A stretch of DNA of 64,000 nucleotides from Closterium sp. NIES-65 (taxonomy: Eukaryota > Streptophyta > Zygnematophyceae > Desmidiales > Closteriaceae). Position numbers and translations under genes: made by a program. Position 1 is the first letter of the stretch. The number at the start of each line of letters is the position of its first letter. The DNA is taken from NCBI GenBank assembly GCA_948144175.1, contig CANXME010002072.1, positions 186,001-250,000 on the forward strand, read 5' to 3'. Under the pieces are notes generated by a model. The model did not search any database and was not told where the DNA came from. It worked only from the letters and a program-made list of their open reading frames with translations. Positions 11,050 through 22,480 of this stretch are shown piece by piece.

Positions 11050-12530
11050 TTCCATACTAGTTCATGCTCATGCCACTCATGCGCAGACAACGCCAATGAG
11101 GCTCATCCGCAAGCCTCTTGGTGAGGAAGTCTGCTGGCTGCTGGTGAGTCTTGATGTAGATCGGATTCACCGTCCCCCTCTTCACCTCCTTACGCAGCCT
11201 GTGCCACTTGATACGCATGTGCTTATTGAGCCCATGAAGCACAGCGTTGCTGGCCATCCCAAGAGCTCCCTTGCTATCACAAAACAGCGGCGTAGCAACC
11301 TTTTGCTCCTGGCCAATCTCCTCCAACAGCCTCTTCAGCTTAATCACCTCCTTCACCCCATGAAACATTGTCATGTACTCTGACTCCACGGAAGAGAGTG
11401 CTGTCTCCGTCTGCTTCTTTGACCTCCAACTAACCGGTCCTCCCCCAACTACGCAGATGTATCCTCCCACAGATGAGGAATCCTCCTTCTCAGAGGCCCA
11501 CGTAGCATCGGTAAAGCAAGTGAGAAAAAGCTTGCCTTCTCCAAGCCTCTCCCCCTTCTCTTTCAGCACCTCAACCCCTTTCTGCTTCACCTGTGCAGAT
11601 GCGGAGTATTGAACTCCGACGCTTGGGTGAGAGTTTAGATACTTCACCACACGCTCAGCTGCATCCACCTGCTCCTCTGATGGATTCTGCACCACCCTAG
11701 CCAGCTGCCCAACCGAGAAAGAGATGTCGAGCCTCGTGTGAACTGCTGCATACAAGAGGCTGCCCACAAAGGACTGAAATTGCTGCTGCTCCTCGGCTTC
11801 AACCCCTTCATCCTCTGCAGCTTTCACAAGCTTGAGTTCTGCTGGCAGGGGAGTTGCAACCTTGCGCTCATTCTCAATTCTGTACTTCTCCCCAAGCTCC
11901 TTGATGAACTTCTCCTGGTCCAGCTTCAACCACCTATGATCCAGATCCCTCTCCACGTGCATCCCGAGGTAGTACTTTACCTCCCCGAGGTTCTTGCACT
12001 TGAAGTTCTCCGTCAGCTGCTGCTGCACCTTCTGGATCTTCTTCATGCTGCTGCTAAAGAGAAGAATGTCGTCCACATAGACCAGAAACAGCACCAGCTT
12101 CTCCCCCTCCCCCTTGAGAAAGAGGCTCTCATCACAGCTGCTGGTCCTGAATCCCATCTCCTCTAAAACAGCTGCCAACTTCTGGTACCAGCAGCGTGGC
12201 GCCTGCTTCAAGCCGTAGATGGACTTTTTCAGCTTGCACACCCTGCCCGTACCATCCTCATACCCAGGTGGTTGCGTCATGAACACCTCCTCCTCTAAAC
12301 TCCCGCTGAGGAATGCCGTTGATATGTCCATCTGGATAATGAACTTCCCACTAACGGCTGCATCTGCCAACAAGACACGAAGGGTAGGGGGTTTGGCAGT
12401 GGGAGCAAAGATCTCATTGAAGACCCGCTTCTCCTTCTGCATAAACCCCTTAGCCACCAACCTACTTTTGTAGATGGTGACCTGCCCCTAGTCGTCAGTC
12501 TTGATCCTTAGCACCCACTTGCATTGCGGT
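11050..12530 (-). pseudogene. Copia-A reverse transcriptase and RNase H
   Basis: Minus-strand reading contains RLVAKGF, 'QMDISTAFLSGSLEEEVFM', 'PPGYEDG', 'YGLKQAPRCWYQKL', the YVDDILLF catalytic core of Copia RT, and the conserved 'YLGMHVERD' helix. The RNase H/C-terminal part has 'GSLLYAAVHTRLDISFSVGQL', 'CFTDATWASEKEDSSSVGGY', 'TALSSVESEYM' and the terminal 'KTHQQPADFLTKRL'. These enzymes copy the element RNA into DNA in the virus-like particle. Family assignment is secure from motif order alone. Confidence 0.92.
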
Positions 12531-15500
12531 GGACCCTCTACTCGAGGAGAAAGACCAAGAACCTGTTGCAGGAGCGGAACGAAGTACAGCCGAGGCCGCG
12601 CGACAGCTCCAGACACAGCAGGGACAGCACCAGCACCCTCAGCGACAGCACCAGCGCCACCCACACCTCCAGCGGCAGGACCAACAGCAGTAGGCTCAGC
12701 ACCAACGCCCTCAGCAGCTCCAGCTCCAGGAGGACCCGCAGGTCCAGCAGCTCCGGGACCGGCAGCACCCGCACCCTCGACGGTCGAAGAAGCTCCAGCA
12801 CCAGCTCCAGCAGCACCTCCAGACGCAGCAGCACGCCTCCAGCGGCGAGCGAACCACTCGCGCAGCTCCTGTGGAGAGAGGGGCTCCCGGCGAGACGCAG
12901 CAGTAGGAGAAACCCCAGGCTCAGCAGCTCCAGACGCAGCACCCCCAGGCTCAGCAGCTCCCAGCACAGCACCCCCAGGCTCAGCAGCTCCCGACCCAGC
13001 ACCCCCAGACCCAGCACCTCCAGGCACAGCACCCCCCGGCTCAGCACCCCCAGGCTCCGCACCCTCCGCAGTAGCACCCTCAGGCCCAGCACCCCCAGCA
13101 TTAGCACCCCCAGGCTCAGCACCCCCGCGCACAACACCCCCAGAGTCAGCACCCCCAGGCTCAGCACCCGCAGCAGCACCAGAGTCACCAGTAACCTCGA
13201 CCGGGTCAACGGCGTCTACCTGGGACACACCTGAGGGGGCAGGAACCTGAGGGGGGAGGGGGTCTACCGGGGGGGGAACCGGCACAAGGAAGTCCGGGGG
13301 AGGGGGGAGGGAAGGAGTGCGGTAGGGGAAGAGACGGTAGAAGGGGACTGACTCGTCGAACGTGACGTCCTGGGAGGACAGAACACGACGAGAGGAGGGG
13401 TGGTAAAACTGCCACCCTGGGGCGTCAGTGGGGAAGCCAAGGAAGACACAGGGAGCAGCACGAGGGGACAGCTTGTCCGCAGACAAGTCGCGGACAAACG
13501 CCCGAGATCCCCAGACACGGAACACCGACGCATCGCCAACCTTCCCCGTCCACAGCAAGGCTGGGGACATCGCAGGCCGAGAGACCCGGGGGTGAAGGTT
13601 GAGCTGATGCGCCGCGTACCTCACTGCAAACGGCCACAGAAAATGGGGGGCAGCCGCATGCATCATGGACGTACGAGCGACATCCATGACCATGCCAATG
13701 CGGCGCTCAGCAATCCCATTTTGCTGTGGTGAGTCCGGAAGCGTGAAGGTCTGGCGGATCCCCCGTGCACGACAGTAGTCCCACAGAAGGCGAGAAGAGA
13801 ACTCTCCGCCTCTATCCGAGTGTAGACGCAGAACAGGAAAGTCCGAGCCGAAGCTCTTCCTGAGCTGGAGACGAGCCTCGCGGATCCAGTCGATCAGCAC
13901 CTCAGTGACCGCACCCTTGCTGCGCAAGGGGAGGACTGTGGTGTAACGCGAGTAGTCGTCAACCACCAACAGGAAGTAGCGCTCGTAACCCTGCCCACGG
14001 ACGGGGGCTGGGCCCCACACATCCATGTGAAGCGTCTGCACGGGAGCCTCTGTCGGGGGGAAGTGGGAGGAGTGAGGAGTAGCCCGGAGGCGACCCTCGA
14101 CACAGGGGACACAGGAAGGTCCTGGCCCGGAGGGGAGAGGAGGGAGAGACTGGGGAAGACCAGAGACAAGGACACGGGAAGCCATGCTCCGAAGACGGGG
14201 CAAAGAGGGGTGGCCAAGACGGTGGTGCCACAGGAGAGTCTCGTGAGACAGGAGGCGACAAGAACAGGGGGCAGACTCAGGACCTGACCGGGACGCAGCA
14301 GCAAGCACCTGACCCGACGCAGCCACCTGACCAGACGCAGGGACAGGAGGAGACTCAACGGTCAGGGTGTAGAGACTCGACCCCGGCCGACGCGAGAACG
14401 TTGCCAGGTGTCGGCCTGTGCGTGCCTCCGTGCAGTGGGTCACCCGCTGACTCGCAGGAGTGAACTGGTGAACACCCACATCCTGCAGGTCCGCTCCACT
14501 CACCAAGTTCGTAGAGAACGAGGGAAGGTATAGACCCGACAGGGTGCCCGAAGGGGCAGCCGGACACGGGAGGACAGTGGAGAAGTGAGACAGGACAGGA
14601 CCCCCAGAGGGGTCAGCAAGGGAGACCGCAACCGGCCGGCCGAGCAGCGTAAGGGTAGTGCGGTCTCGAAAGAAGGAGCGAGAAGCTCCGGAGTCAAGTG
14701 TGAAAGTGAGGGAGGACGAGGACGACTCAGTACCTGAGAGCGCAGTCTCACCAGTACCTGAGAGCGCAGACGCACTGGCACCTAGAGCAGCAGCCTCACA
14801 AGCACCTAGCGCAGCAGTACCAATGCCCGGGTCGGGCTGGAAACAGCGGTAACCCTCATTCTCCTCACTATAATCCACAACATACATAGCAGTAAGGATA
14901 GCATCAAAATCAAGATCAAAGATCGCTACACCAGCCCTGAGAAGCTCATCCCAGCGAGGGATCTCACTAGCCCCAGGGAACTGCTGACGCCAGGCGTCCG
15001 TCAGGCGGCCAAAGCAGCGCTGGGTGGCGTGGGCACCCCCACACTGCTCACCCGCGCGGTCGCCGGAACGAAGAACGTAGGTGCAGGGACCAGTACCCCC
15101 AGCCCTCTGACGCCCAGCGTACCACTCACGAAGCTGCTGAGGCGAAGGGATGTCCCGAGAGCGCTGCTGCTGCTGCCGCTGCGAGCGCTGGCCACTACCA
15201 CCGCCGCTACGCTGCTGGGTACCACCCCGACCAGCTCCACCCCCTCCACCACCACTGCCTCCTCCGCTGCCGCCTCCACCGCCTCCACCTCCGCCGCCTC
15301 CACCTTTGCCGCTGCCTCCACCACCACCGCTGGCACCACCACCACCGTCTCCGCCGCTGCTGCCACCACCACCACCACCCCCGCCACTAGTCCCGCCGCC
15401 ACCCCCACTCCCTCCGCCGCCACCGCCGCCACCGCCACCGCCCCCTCCAGCTCCACCCGCGCCCTTGCCCCCCTTGCCCTTGCTGGAGCGACGTCTCCCA

Positions 15501-16255
15501 CTAGGGGCAGACGCCGCGCCGACCGACTCAAGACCAAGCAGGTCGGCAGCAGCAGCAGAGGCAACAGAGGGCAGCAAGGGGGAAGGAGAGCACCCCTCAA
15601 AGATGGGGGTGCGAGGGTCACCACGAGAAGCACCTACAGCGACTATGCTCTTCTCCGCTGCGAGGAGGGCCTTCTCGAGGAGGTCGACGGTGAGGGTGGT
15701 GGGACAGACTGCGAGAAAGTGGTCCCTGACGACTCGAAGGGAGTCAGGGAGGCGCGCGACTACGTAGTAGAGAGCGATGTAATTGGGGGGGGGGTTCTTA
15801 GTGCAGAACTCAGCAGGAAGGGCGGCGCGGTAGCGAGTGTCACTAGTGCGGAGGTGCGTAATGAGGTCAGCAACAGTGGGAAAGGCAGAGAGGTCAGGAA
15901 AGAGGTAGGGAAGCATGAGACGGCTCAGTGCAGCAGTGGCAGGGGAGGAGTAGCGCGCAACTACAGCGTCGTACAAGGTCTGAGCACTCTTGTACTGACT
16001 GAAGTGCGCACGCTCAGAGGTAGGGAGGTGGCGACGCACAGCAAGACGTGCAGCAGCATCGCGGGTGGCCCACTTAGAGCGGACAGCGGGATCAGCATCA
16101 GCAGCAGGAGCAGGAGAGGCGCCAGAGGTGAGATCAAAGAGAGAAAGGTCGTCAGCCCTGTCGCACTGTAAGAACAGCTGCAGGTCGTCTAACCAGACCT
16201 CAAAATCAATGGCGCGACCCTCAGCATCAAAAGCTAGGACACTAGGGGTAGCCAT
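12530..16255 (-). pseudogene. Copia-1D gag, zinc-finger-like domain, protease, integrase and linker
   Basis: ATG at 16255. Order along the frame: gag with 'FEVWLDDLQLFLQCDRADD' and 'LPTSERAHFSQYKSAQTLYD'; a ~100-residue almost pure Gly/Ser tract; an SPQQLREWYA motif; a Cys/His cluster 'EQCGGAHATQRCFG'; protease core FTLDSGASRSFF; integrase zinc motif 'LLWHHRLGHPSLPRL...CVPC'; integrase catalytic core around 'VVDDYSRYTTVLPLRSK', 'LHSDRGGEFSS' and 'SPQQNGIAERRIG'; and a linker of PGGAEPGGA-type repeats with a second SPQELREWFARR motif. Long uninterrupted coding is notable for an element that lacks its 3' half. Confidence 0.9.
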
Positions 16256-16329
16256 GGCGACGACAGCGACGCAGTGCAAGCAGCAGGGAAAGAGCTCGCA
16301 GTGTCAGTGGGACTGTGCTCACCAGGCAG

Positions 16330-17220
16330 GGCAGGTCGTGTAGGTATGCAGAAAGGCGGCTCAGCGACCTGGCGGCTCGGGTGCTGGGCGGCTCGGCTGC
16401 TGGGCGGCTCGGGCGCAGGGCGGCTCGGCTCCCGGGCGGCTCGGCGGCTGGGCGGCTCGGGTGCAGGGCGGCTCGGCTCCCGGGCGGCTCGGCGGCAGGG
16501 CGGCTTGGGTCCAGGGCGGCTCGGCGTCGGGCGGCTCGGCTCACGGGCGGTTCGGCTGCTGGGGCGGCTCGGCCAGGAGATGCAGGGGCGGGGCCGTCAG
16601 GTGCAGCGGCGGGTTGACCGGTGCAGTGGCGAGCCGGCAGGTGCAGCGGCGGGCCGGCAGGTGCAGCGGCGGGCTGGCAGGTGCAGCGGCGGGCCGGCAG
16701 GTGCAGGCGGCGGGCCGTAGGGTGCAGTGGCGGGCCGGCAGGTGCAGCGGCGAGGCCGGCAGGTGCAGCGGCGAGGCCGTCAGAGGCGGCGGGCCGCTGG
16801 GTGCAGTGGCGGGCCGGCAGGAGCAGCGGCGGGCCGGGAGGGGAGGCGGCGGAGCCGCGTCAGGGGAGGCGGCAGGGCCGCGTCAGGGGAGGCGGCGGAG
16901 CCGCGTCAGGGGAGGCGGCGGTGCCGCGTCAGGGGAGGCGGGGTAGCCGCGTCAGGGGAGGCGGCAGGGCCGCGTCAGGGGAGGCGGCGGGGCCGCGTCA
17001 AACAGGCGGCGGGGCCGCGTCAGGGGAGGCGGCGGAGTCGCGTCAGGGGAGGCGGCGGGGCCGCGTCAGGGGAGGCGGCGGGGCCGCGTCAAACAGGCGG
17101 CGGGGCCGCGATCAGGAGAGGTGGCGGGGCCGCGTCTGAGGGACAGCGGGGCCGCGAGGGAAAAGGCGACCCGAGGGGGTCGCTAAAAAAAAAGGCGCGC
17201 CTCGGGGCGCGCTTCGGTGG
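16330..17220 (-). repeat. GC-rich tandem-repeat leader of Copia-1D
   Basis: Almost 900 bp of imperfect short repeats: 'gggcggctcggc' units at the gag end, 'gcggcgggccggcaggtgca' units in the middle and 'gcgtcaggggaggcggc' units at the LTR end. Both other Copia-1 copies have a GC-rich leader at the same place but with different units. Confidence 0.85.
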
Positions 17221-17262
17221 GCCCTAAAAAAACGGTCCTAAGGCACGACCCGCTCTATACCA

Positions 17263-17391
17263 TGTGAAGCAAGGAAAACAGGAATGAAATGACTAAGGAA
17301 AGATTGGGTACAAATACAACCCTAGAAACCCTGTACCCCATATGTGCTACCCCACTATAGCCTACAGCAACTATGTCATATAAATCTGACA
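17263..17391 (-). repeat. Copia-1D 5' LTR
   Basis: 129 bp, TG...CA, clearly related to the 128-bp LTRs of Copia-1B (shared 'tagtggggtagc' and 'tgtcagatttatatgacata' blocks on the minus strand). The adjacent outer 5-mer is tgtac (17392-17396). Confidence 0.85.
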
Positions 17392-17945
17392 TGTACCGCT
17401 TTCTTTCCCTCAGGCAGCACCACTAGTTCTCAAGTCCCATTCTCCAGCAGGATCTGGTAGTCAGCATCCTTAGAAGCTAGCCATTTGTCCCTATCTGGTC
17501 CAGCTATTGCCTCCTCCATGCTAGCTGGTTCCTCTGGTGCAGGGGCAAGAAAACAGTACGCAGGCTCATCCTCCTCATCTGGGTCATAGCCATGCGGTAG
17601 AATCAGCAATGCCTCCTCAGTCTCAAGCTGCTGCTCCGCTACATCAGCTCCTGCAGTCAGCTTCTTAATAGCCATACGGGTACGTCCTGGCCTGGAGACG
17701 GGTGTCTCCCATCCCTTCATAACGACACCCTTCGGCTTCTTAGTTTTTCCCTGCTGCTGCTCTCCTCCCTCGGATCCAGCAGCTCCACTAGTGCTACCGC
17801 TAGTCTCTACACCATCACCTCCACCAGCAGGTGCCTCTTGTACCTTCTCTTTATCACCACCCTCTACAGCTGCCTCCTCTCCCTCCTCCCACACATTAGG
17901 AGTCTGGTCCAGCTGCATGGTGATCTGCTCCATCTGCTGGGACAC
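17392..17945 (-). pseudogene. Copia-A linker between integrase and RT
   Basis: Acidic and Gly/Ser-rich segment followed by 'SMEEAIAGPDRDKWLASKDAD', the usual sequence just before Copia RT, where the nested Copia-1 begins. It shows that the insertion point lies at the very start of the outer RT domain. Confidence 0.75.
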
Positions 17946-18191
17946 CCTGGCCTCCGGCTGTTTCTCCTAGCTCCCATACATCATGCCCTCAACAAACTTC
18001 ACATCCCTGCTGTCAAACAACACACCCTTGGAAGGCTCCTACAGCAGCCATCCCTTGCTCTCAGCAGCCAGCCCCAAATGCACACACCAGATTGCACTCG
18101 CCCCCAACTTACTGCGGTAGGTCTTGAGGACGTGGGCGACTGCCATGCAACCGAACACCCTCAGCATGTCCACCGGCGGTTTCCTCCCAAC

Positions 18192-19766
18192 CTACCTCTC
18201 CAACGGCACCCACGAGTCATCCCCAACCTTTGTGAGTACCCTGTTCCTAGCGACGGTAGCGTGCCGAACAGCATGGGGCCACATCAAGTTGCCCAGCCCA
18301 GATTCTATGAGCAGCGCCCTAGCTGTCTCCAGAATTGTCCGGTTCGCCCGTTCTGCTACAACGTTGGACTGTGGGGTGTAAGCCGTGGTCAGCTCCCTCT
18401 GGATGCCCTGCTTCTTGAGCCAGGCCGTCATCTCAGCTACAAGAAACTCACCACCCCGATCTGTCCTTATCCGCTTCACCACACACTCCGCTTGCTTCTC
18501 CACGAACGGCAGCCAATCGTCCCGAATCGTGGAAACGGCGTGATCTTTCTGCTTCAGCGGATACGCTCGCATTAGCCTGCTCCAGTCATCCACTATGGTT
18601 AGGAAGTACCGCTCCCCCTTGTGCCCTTGCACCAGTAGCGGCCCCACTAAGTCCATGTGGACTAGCTCCAACGGCTTTTTGCTCCTGCCAGCCACACTAT
18701 GGAAGAGGAAACGGGTGAACTTTGAAAGGAGGCAAATTTCACAGTTATCATCGGGTGGTTGTCCGTTCAGCTTCAAGCCCTTAACGGCTCCATCCTTCTC
18801 CAGCTGCTTCAGCAAAGGCATTGCCACATGCCTCAAGCGTCGGTGTGCAGTTGCCCAATCCGTCTTTCCAGATCTGGCCGACACTTTCACACCAACCCCT
18901 CCAACGGCGTTGCACTCCCCCTGGGATGCAGACCCCTCTCCAGCCTGCCCCCCACCGTGCCACGCCAACGCCGGCAGCTGCCACATAGATCTGTACACGT
19001 CCTTGCTCTCGTGCAGATCCCAAAGCACCCGATTGGCCAGCTTCCCCTTATAAGTGCGAGCCCCATCCGTGTTGGTGTTCACCCCAGCCTTGCCAAGCTT
19101 ACGGAGGGAGATAAGGTTGGCCTTCAGGTCGGGGACGAGGAGAACGTCGTGCAGCACCACCGGCTTGCCATCCGCTCCCTTAAACACAGCTCGTCCCGCA
19201 CCAGCCACCTTCAATATGTGTCCAGAGGCAGAGCACACCTCATTAATCGGTGCAGCGCGTACGTCGTCCAGCAGGTCCTTGCGCGGCGTCATTGTCCAAG
19301 CAGCGCCTGTGTCTAACACCCAATAATCCAAGGGGTGCAGCTCTGCTCCAACCTTAGCAGATGCGTCTCCTTGCTCCGCCTTGTCTTCCACATGGAAGAA
19401 TTGGCCCGCGGTGCGCTCCTTCTTCTTCTCCGCACCGCCGTTGCCCTTCGAGTTGTTGTCGGACGAATCAGCGACCATGTTGGCGCCGTTTTTCTGGTTC
19501 CTCCGCGCGCCGCCATCCTGGTGACGATTCTGGGGGGTCCATCCATCGGGTTTCTTATAGCACAAAAACCAGGGGTGCCCTTCCTTCTCACAATACCAGC
19601 AACTCCCTTTCATTTTGCCACCAGCACCCAGCTTGCCCCCACGTCCAGATTTCGCACCGCGACCCCAACCGGTACCTCCTTGTTGGTCGTTGGAGTTGTC
19701 GTCCTTCTTTGCACCGCGTCCAGCACCACCGAAGCCACTTCCTTTGCCACGTCGGCTTCCTTGCAT
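18192..19766 (-). pseudogene. Copia-A zinc knuckle, protease and integrase
   Basis: CWYCEKEGHPWFLC is a perfect CX2CX4HX4C knuckle. It is followed by the protease core 'YWVLDTGAAWTMTPRK', the integrase zinc region 'HRRLRHVAMPLLKQL...CEICLLSK', and the catalytic core 'MDLVGPLLVQGHKGERYFLTIVDDWSRL', 'IRTDRGGEFL' and 'YTPQSNVVAERANRTI', with the D,D,E spacing expected of Copia integrases. Roles are packaging RNA binding, polyprotein cleavage and insertion of element DNA. Confidence 0.92.
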
Positions 19767-19802
19767 CCCGTAGCCGCTGCTGCCGTCGTTTCCACCTCTC
19801 AG

Positions 19803-20504
19803 TTAGCGGCGACGGAAGTCCTCCTCCAAAATCTTCGTCCGCACCCACTCGAGCGTCCACAAGCTCTTGTTCTGCGGCAGGCTCAATCCGCTCGTGAATT
19901 GAAGCCACGATTCCGGCAGCAGCGAGAGCATCTTCAGGCACTTGGTCTGCTCCGGGTAGGTGATTCCCGCGGTTGCCAACTTCGCGTAGAGGTCGCGCAA
20001 TTTGTCCAGGACAGGTTGCACCGGCTCTCCCTCGCTCAGGCGCAACGCGGACAGCTCCTTCTCCAGCATCAATGTTGCAACAACGGAGGTCGGGGCGTGC
20101 AGCTCCTTCAATACGGTCCACGCCTTCGGACCGCACTCAACCTCCGGCAGCAAGTGCATGACGTGGTGACGCTGGTTCAACTCCAAACTCTGCGACATCA
20201 AATAGTAGCCAGCCGAGGCGCGCTCGTCCCAATCTTCCTGAAGGGCGGGGTCACTCGGTCTAGGCTCCTCCCCAATCATTAGTTTCAGCAATCCGATCTG
20301 ACGGAAATAAAGTTGCATTTTCCAGGCCCTATCATCATAGCCCTCACCATTGAACTTCTCGACGATGAAGTTTTTCAGCACCTCCTTGATCAGCGAGCCC
20401 TGGCTTGTTCGCGCTCCCCTTGGCGCAGAAACACCAAAATCATGGCTGCCGCTACGATCTTGAGCTGAAGATTCACTAGCTACCGCCGAGGTGTTGCCCG
20501 CCAT
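19803..20504 (-). pseudogene. Copia-A gag (UBN2-type)
   Basis: Reading from ATG 20504, the ~230-residue product has 'VEKFNGEGYDDRAWKMQLYFRQ', 'AWTVLKELHAPTSVVATLMLEKEL' and 'LRDLYAKLATAGITY', the standard capsid layout of plant Copia elements. It sits directly after the primer-binding site and before the zinc-knuckle/protease frame. Confidence 0.88.
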
Positions 20505-20550
20505 AGCCACCTATAACGAGGATCACTATAACGCAGCTCTGATACCAGCT

Positions 20551-21639
20551 TGTTGGTGTAAAGACTTAATAAACTCAAGCTATTAAGACTTTATCACACT
20601 TAAAAACCTCTCCTCGGGGTCACCTCCAAGGGTCCTTGGGTGTCTGGTACAAGACCAGCCCCTATCCTCGGGTCCGAGTTTGTAGAGAGAGGGATCAAGA
20701 GGGAGTTAGTCAAAACAGCAAGAGTACCTTGAACGGCGCGCAGCGTATCGTGCAGACCGTAGATCGGATTAAGCTGAGAATTTACTATATCGAAGCTCAC
20801 TCTAAGAGCTTTAAAATAAGCCAAGTTGCCTCGCGAAAAGTTTTGCCATTACGAAGTTATGGCTCGGACACCGTTAGCCTAGCGTTGGAGTGGTAGCGTA
20901 CTAGCGTTGACTCGGGTAGCATTCCACCGTCGCACCGCATAGAAACGAAATTCCAGGAAGGGTAGAATTCGCTTAAATCAGTTTCACTATATTCAGGTAC
21001 AAGCAGAGAAGGAATAAATAGCTCTAGCTAGCAAGGACCTTGGGAATCAACCTTGGAACAACCAGGGATGATCCCAAATAATTCCAAGCAACAAAATCAA
21101 CCTGGCTGAACAAAATAGCAGGTGGTAGGTTGGTGAACAATCTCTGGTTCTGTTTTTCCAACCTGAGAAAACAATAATCAAGTTCAGGTCCTAAAAACTT
21201 GTTTTTTATTTGCACAACTAGCAAAATGCTGGTTCCGCTAATTTCCCCTGGCCCTGTAGCATACAGATACAGATGAACAACATCCAACCTTCACCTAAAT
21301 TGTACTCTTATACTGTCTGCCCTGCTACACTATAGTCAACCAAACAAAACAGTACAATTTCGAGTTGGATAGAACTGAATCAGCGCAATCAAGTAAGCCG
21401 AACCGCAAAGCTTCCATCTTGGGTTCTTTTGCAAGCTCGTCCTTTCTGCTTGTACTATTCATAGCGCGTACAATGTTATGCCGAAGCGCACATTGTGCGA
21501 GTACCTGCAAATGCTTCAAGCGAAAATTGCGAAAGCAAACAAACACACGAACATACCATTCACACGCAAATGCATTCGCACACGCATACTCGTACAAACA
21601 GACGGCAGGATGTCGTGCAATGTGAATTTGCACCCAACA
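20551..21639 (-). repeat. Copia-A 5' LTR
   Basis: 1089 bp, TGTTGG...CCAACA. The plant-type primer-binding site TGGTATCAGAGC lies 3 bp away on the inner side (20536-20547). Confidence 0.9.
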
Positions 21640-22480
21640 CTGTCAAGGTTTCAGGCAGTCAAGGGTTCAGCCAGTCAAGGGTTCAGGCAGTCAAGGTGTC
21701 AGGCAATCAAGGTGTCAGGCAGTCAAGGATTCAGGCAGTCAAAGTTTCAGACAGTCAAGGTTTCAAGCACTCAATGATTAAGTCAATCAAGGTATCAAGC
21801 AGTCAAGGTGTCAGGCAGTCAAGGATTCAGGCAGTCAAGGTTTCAGGCAGTCAAGGATTAGTCCGTCAAGGTTTCAGGCAGTCAAGGTGTCAGGAAGTCA
21901 AGGTGTCAGGCAGTCGAGGATACAGTCCGTCAAGGTTTCAGGCAGTCAAGGTTCCAGGCAGTTAAGGTGTCAGGCAGTCAAGGATTCAGGCTGGCAAGGT
22001 TTCAGGCAATCAAGGTTTCAGGCAGTCAAGGTGTCAGGCAGTCAAGGTTTCAGTCCGTCAAGGTTTCAGGCAGTCAAGGATTCAGTCTGTCAAGGTTTCA
22101 GGCAGTCAAGGATTCAGGCAGTCAAGGTGTCAGGTAGTCAAGGTGTTAGGCAGTCAAGGTTTCAGGCGGTCAAGGTGTCAGGCAGTCAAGGTATCAGGCA
22201 GTCAAGGTTTCAGGCAGTCAAGGTTTCAGGCAGTCAAGGTTTCAGGCAGTCGAGGATTCAGTCCGTCAAGGTTTCAGGCAGTCAAGGATTTAGGCAGTCA
22301 AGGTGTAAGGAAGTCAAGGTGTTAGGCAGTCCAGGTTTCAGGCAGTCAAGGTGTCAGGCAGTCAAGGTATCAGGCAGTCAAGGTATCAGGCAGTCAAGGT
22401 TTCAGGCAGTCAAGGTTTCAGGCAGTCAAGGTTTCAGGCAGTCAAGGTTTCACGCAGTCAAGGTTTCAGGCAGTCCGCGT
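21640..22480. repeat. 16-bp minisatellite (gtcaaggtttcaggca), ~52 copies
   Basis: Near-perfect 16-bp units with recurring variants at the ggt/gtg/gat positions. Because 16 is not a multiple of 3, translation gives 16-residue repeats in every open frame; these ORFs are artefacts. The array continues on the left side of Copia-A at 9882-9920. Confidence 0.95.

Larger units (their letters stand above)
12530..17391 (-). mobile_element. Incomplete Copia-1 copy nested in Copia-A (Copia-1D)
   Basis: A 129-bp LTR (17263-17391), a primer-binding site (TGGTATAGAGCGGG, about 17249-17262), a GC-rich repeated leader (about 16330-17220) and a long gag-protease-integrase-linker frame match the two Copia-1 copies at 36086-43561 and 45665-52082. 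No Copia-1 RT, RNase H or 3' LTR follows. Instead the sequence runs straight into the RT of the surrounding Copia-A. The left border near 12530 is approximate. It is broken (3' part absent), with otherwise few breaks. Confidence 0.85.
9921..21639 (-). mobile_element. Copia LTR retrotransposon (Copia-A), with a nested Copia-1 copy
   Basis: Two ~1.09-kb LTRs (9921-11014 and 20551-21639) share TGTTGG...CCAACA ends. Read on the minus strand the order is 5' LTR, iMet-type primer-binding site (20536-20547), gag, zinc knuckle, protease, integrase, linker, then (after the inserted Copia-1 DNA) RT, RNase H, polypurine tract (near 11015-11030) and 3' LTR: canonical Ty1/Copia order. Flanking 5-mers are cagtc and ctgtc, a near-match target duplication. 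The LTRs differ at roughly 4% of sites, so the copy is old enough to have decayed. It is broken, with at least three breaks besides the nested insertion. Confidence 0.9.

Noticed and set aside
12501-13250. Plus-strand proline/serine-rich ORFs opposite Copia-1D (also near 15029-16171 and 50792-51238)
   Set aside because: Antisense of GC-rich linker, Gly tract or leader repeats of the element.
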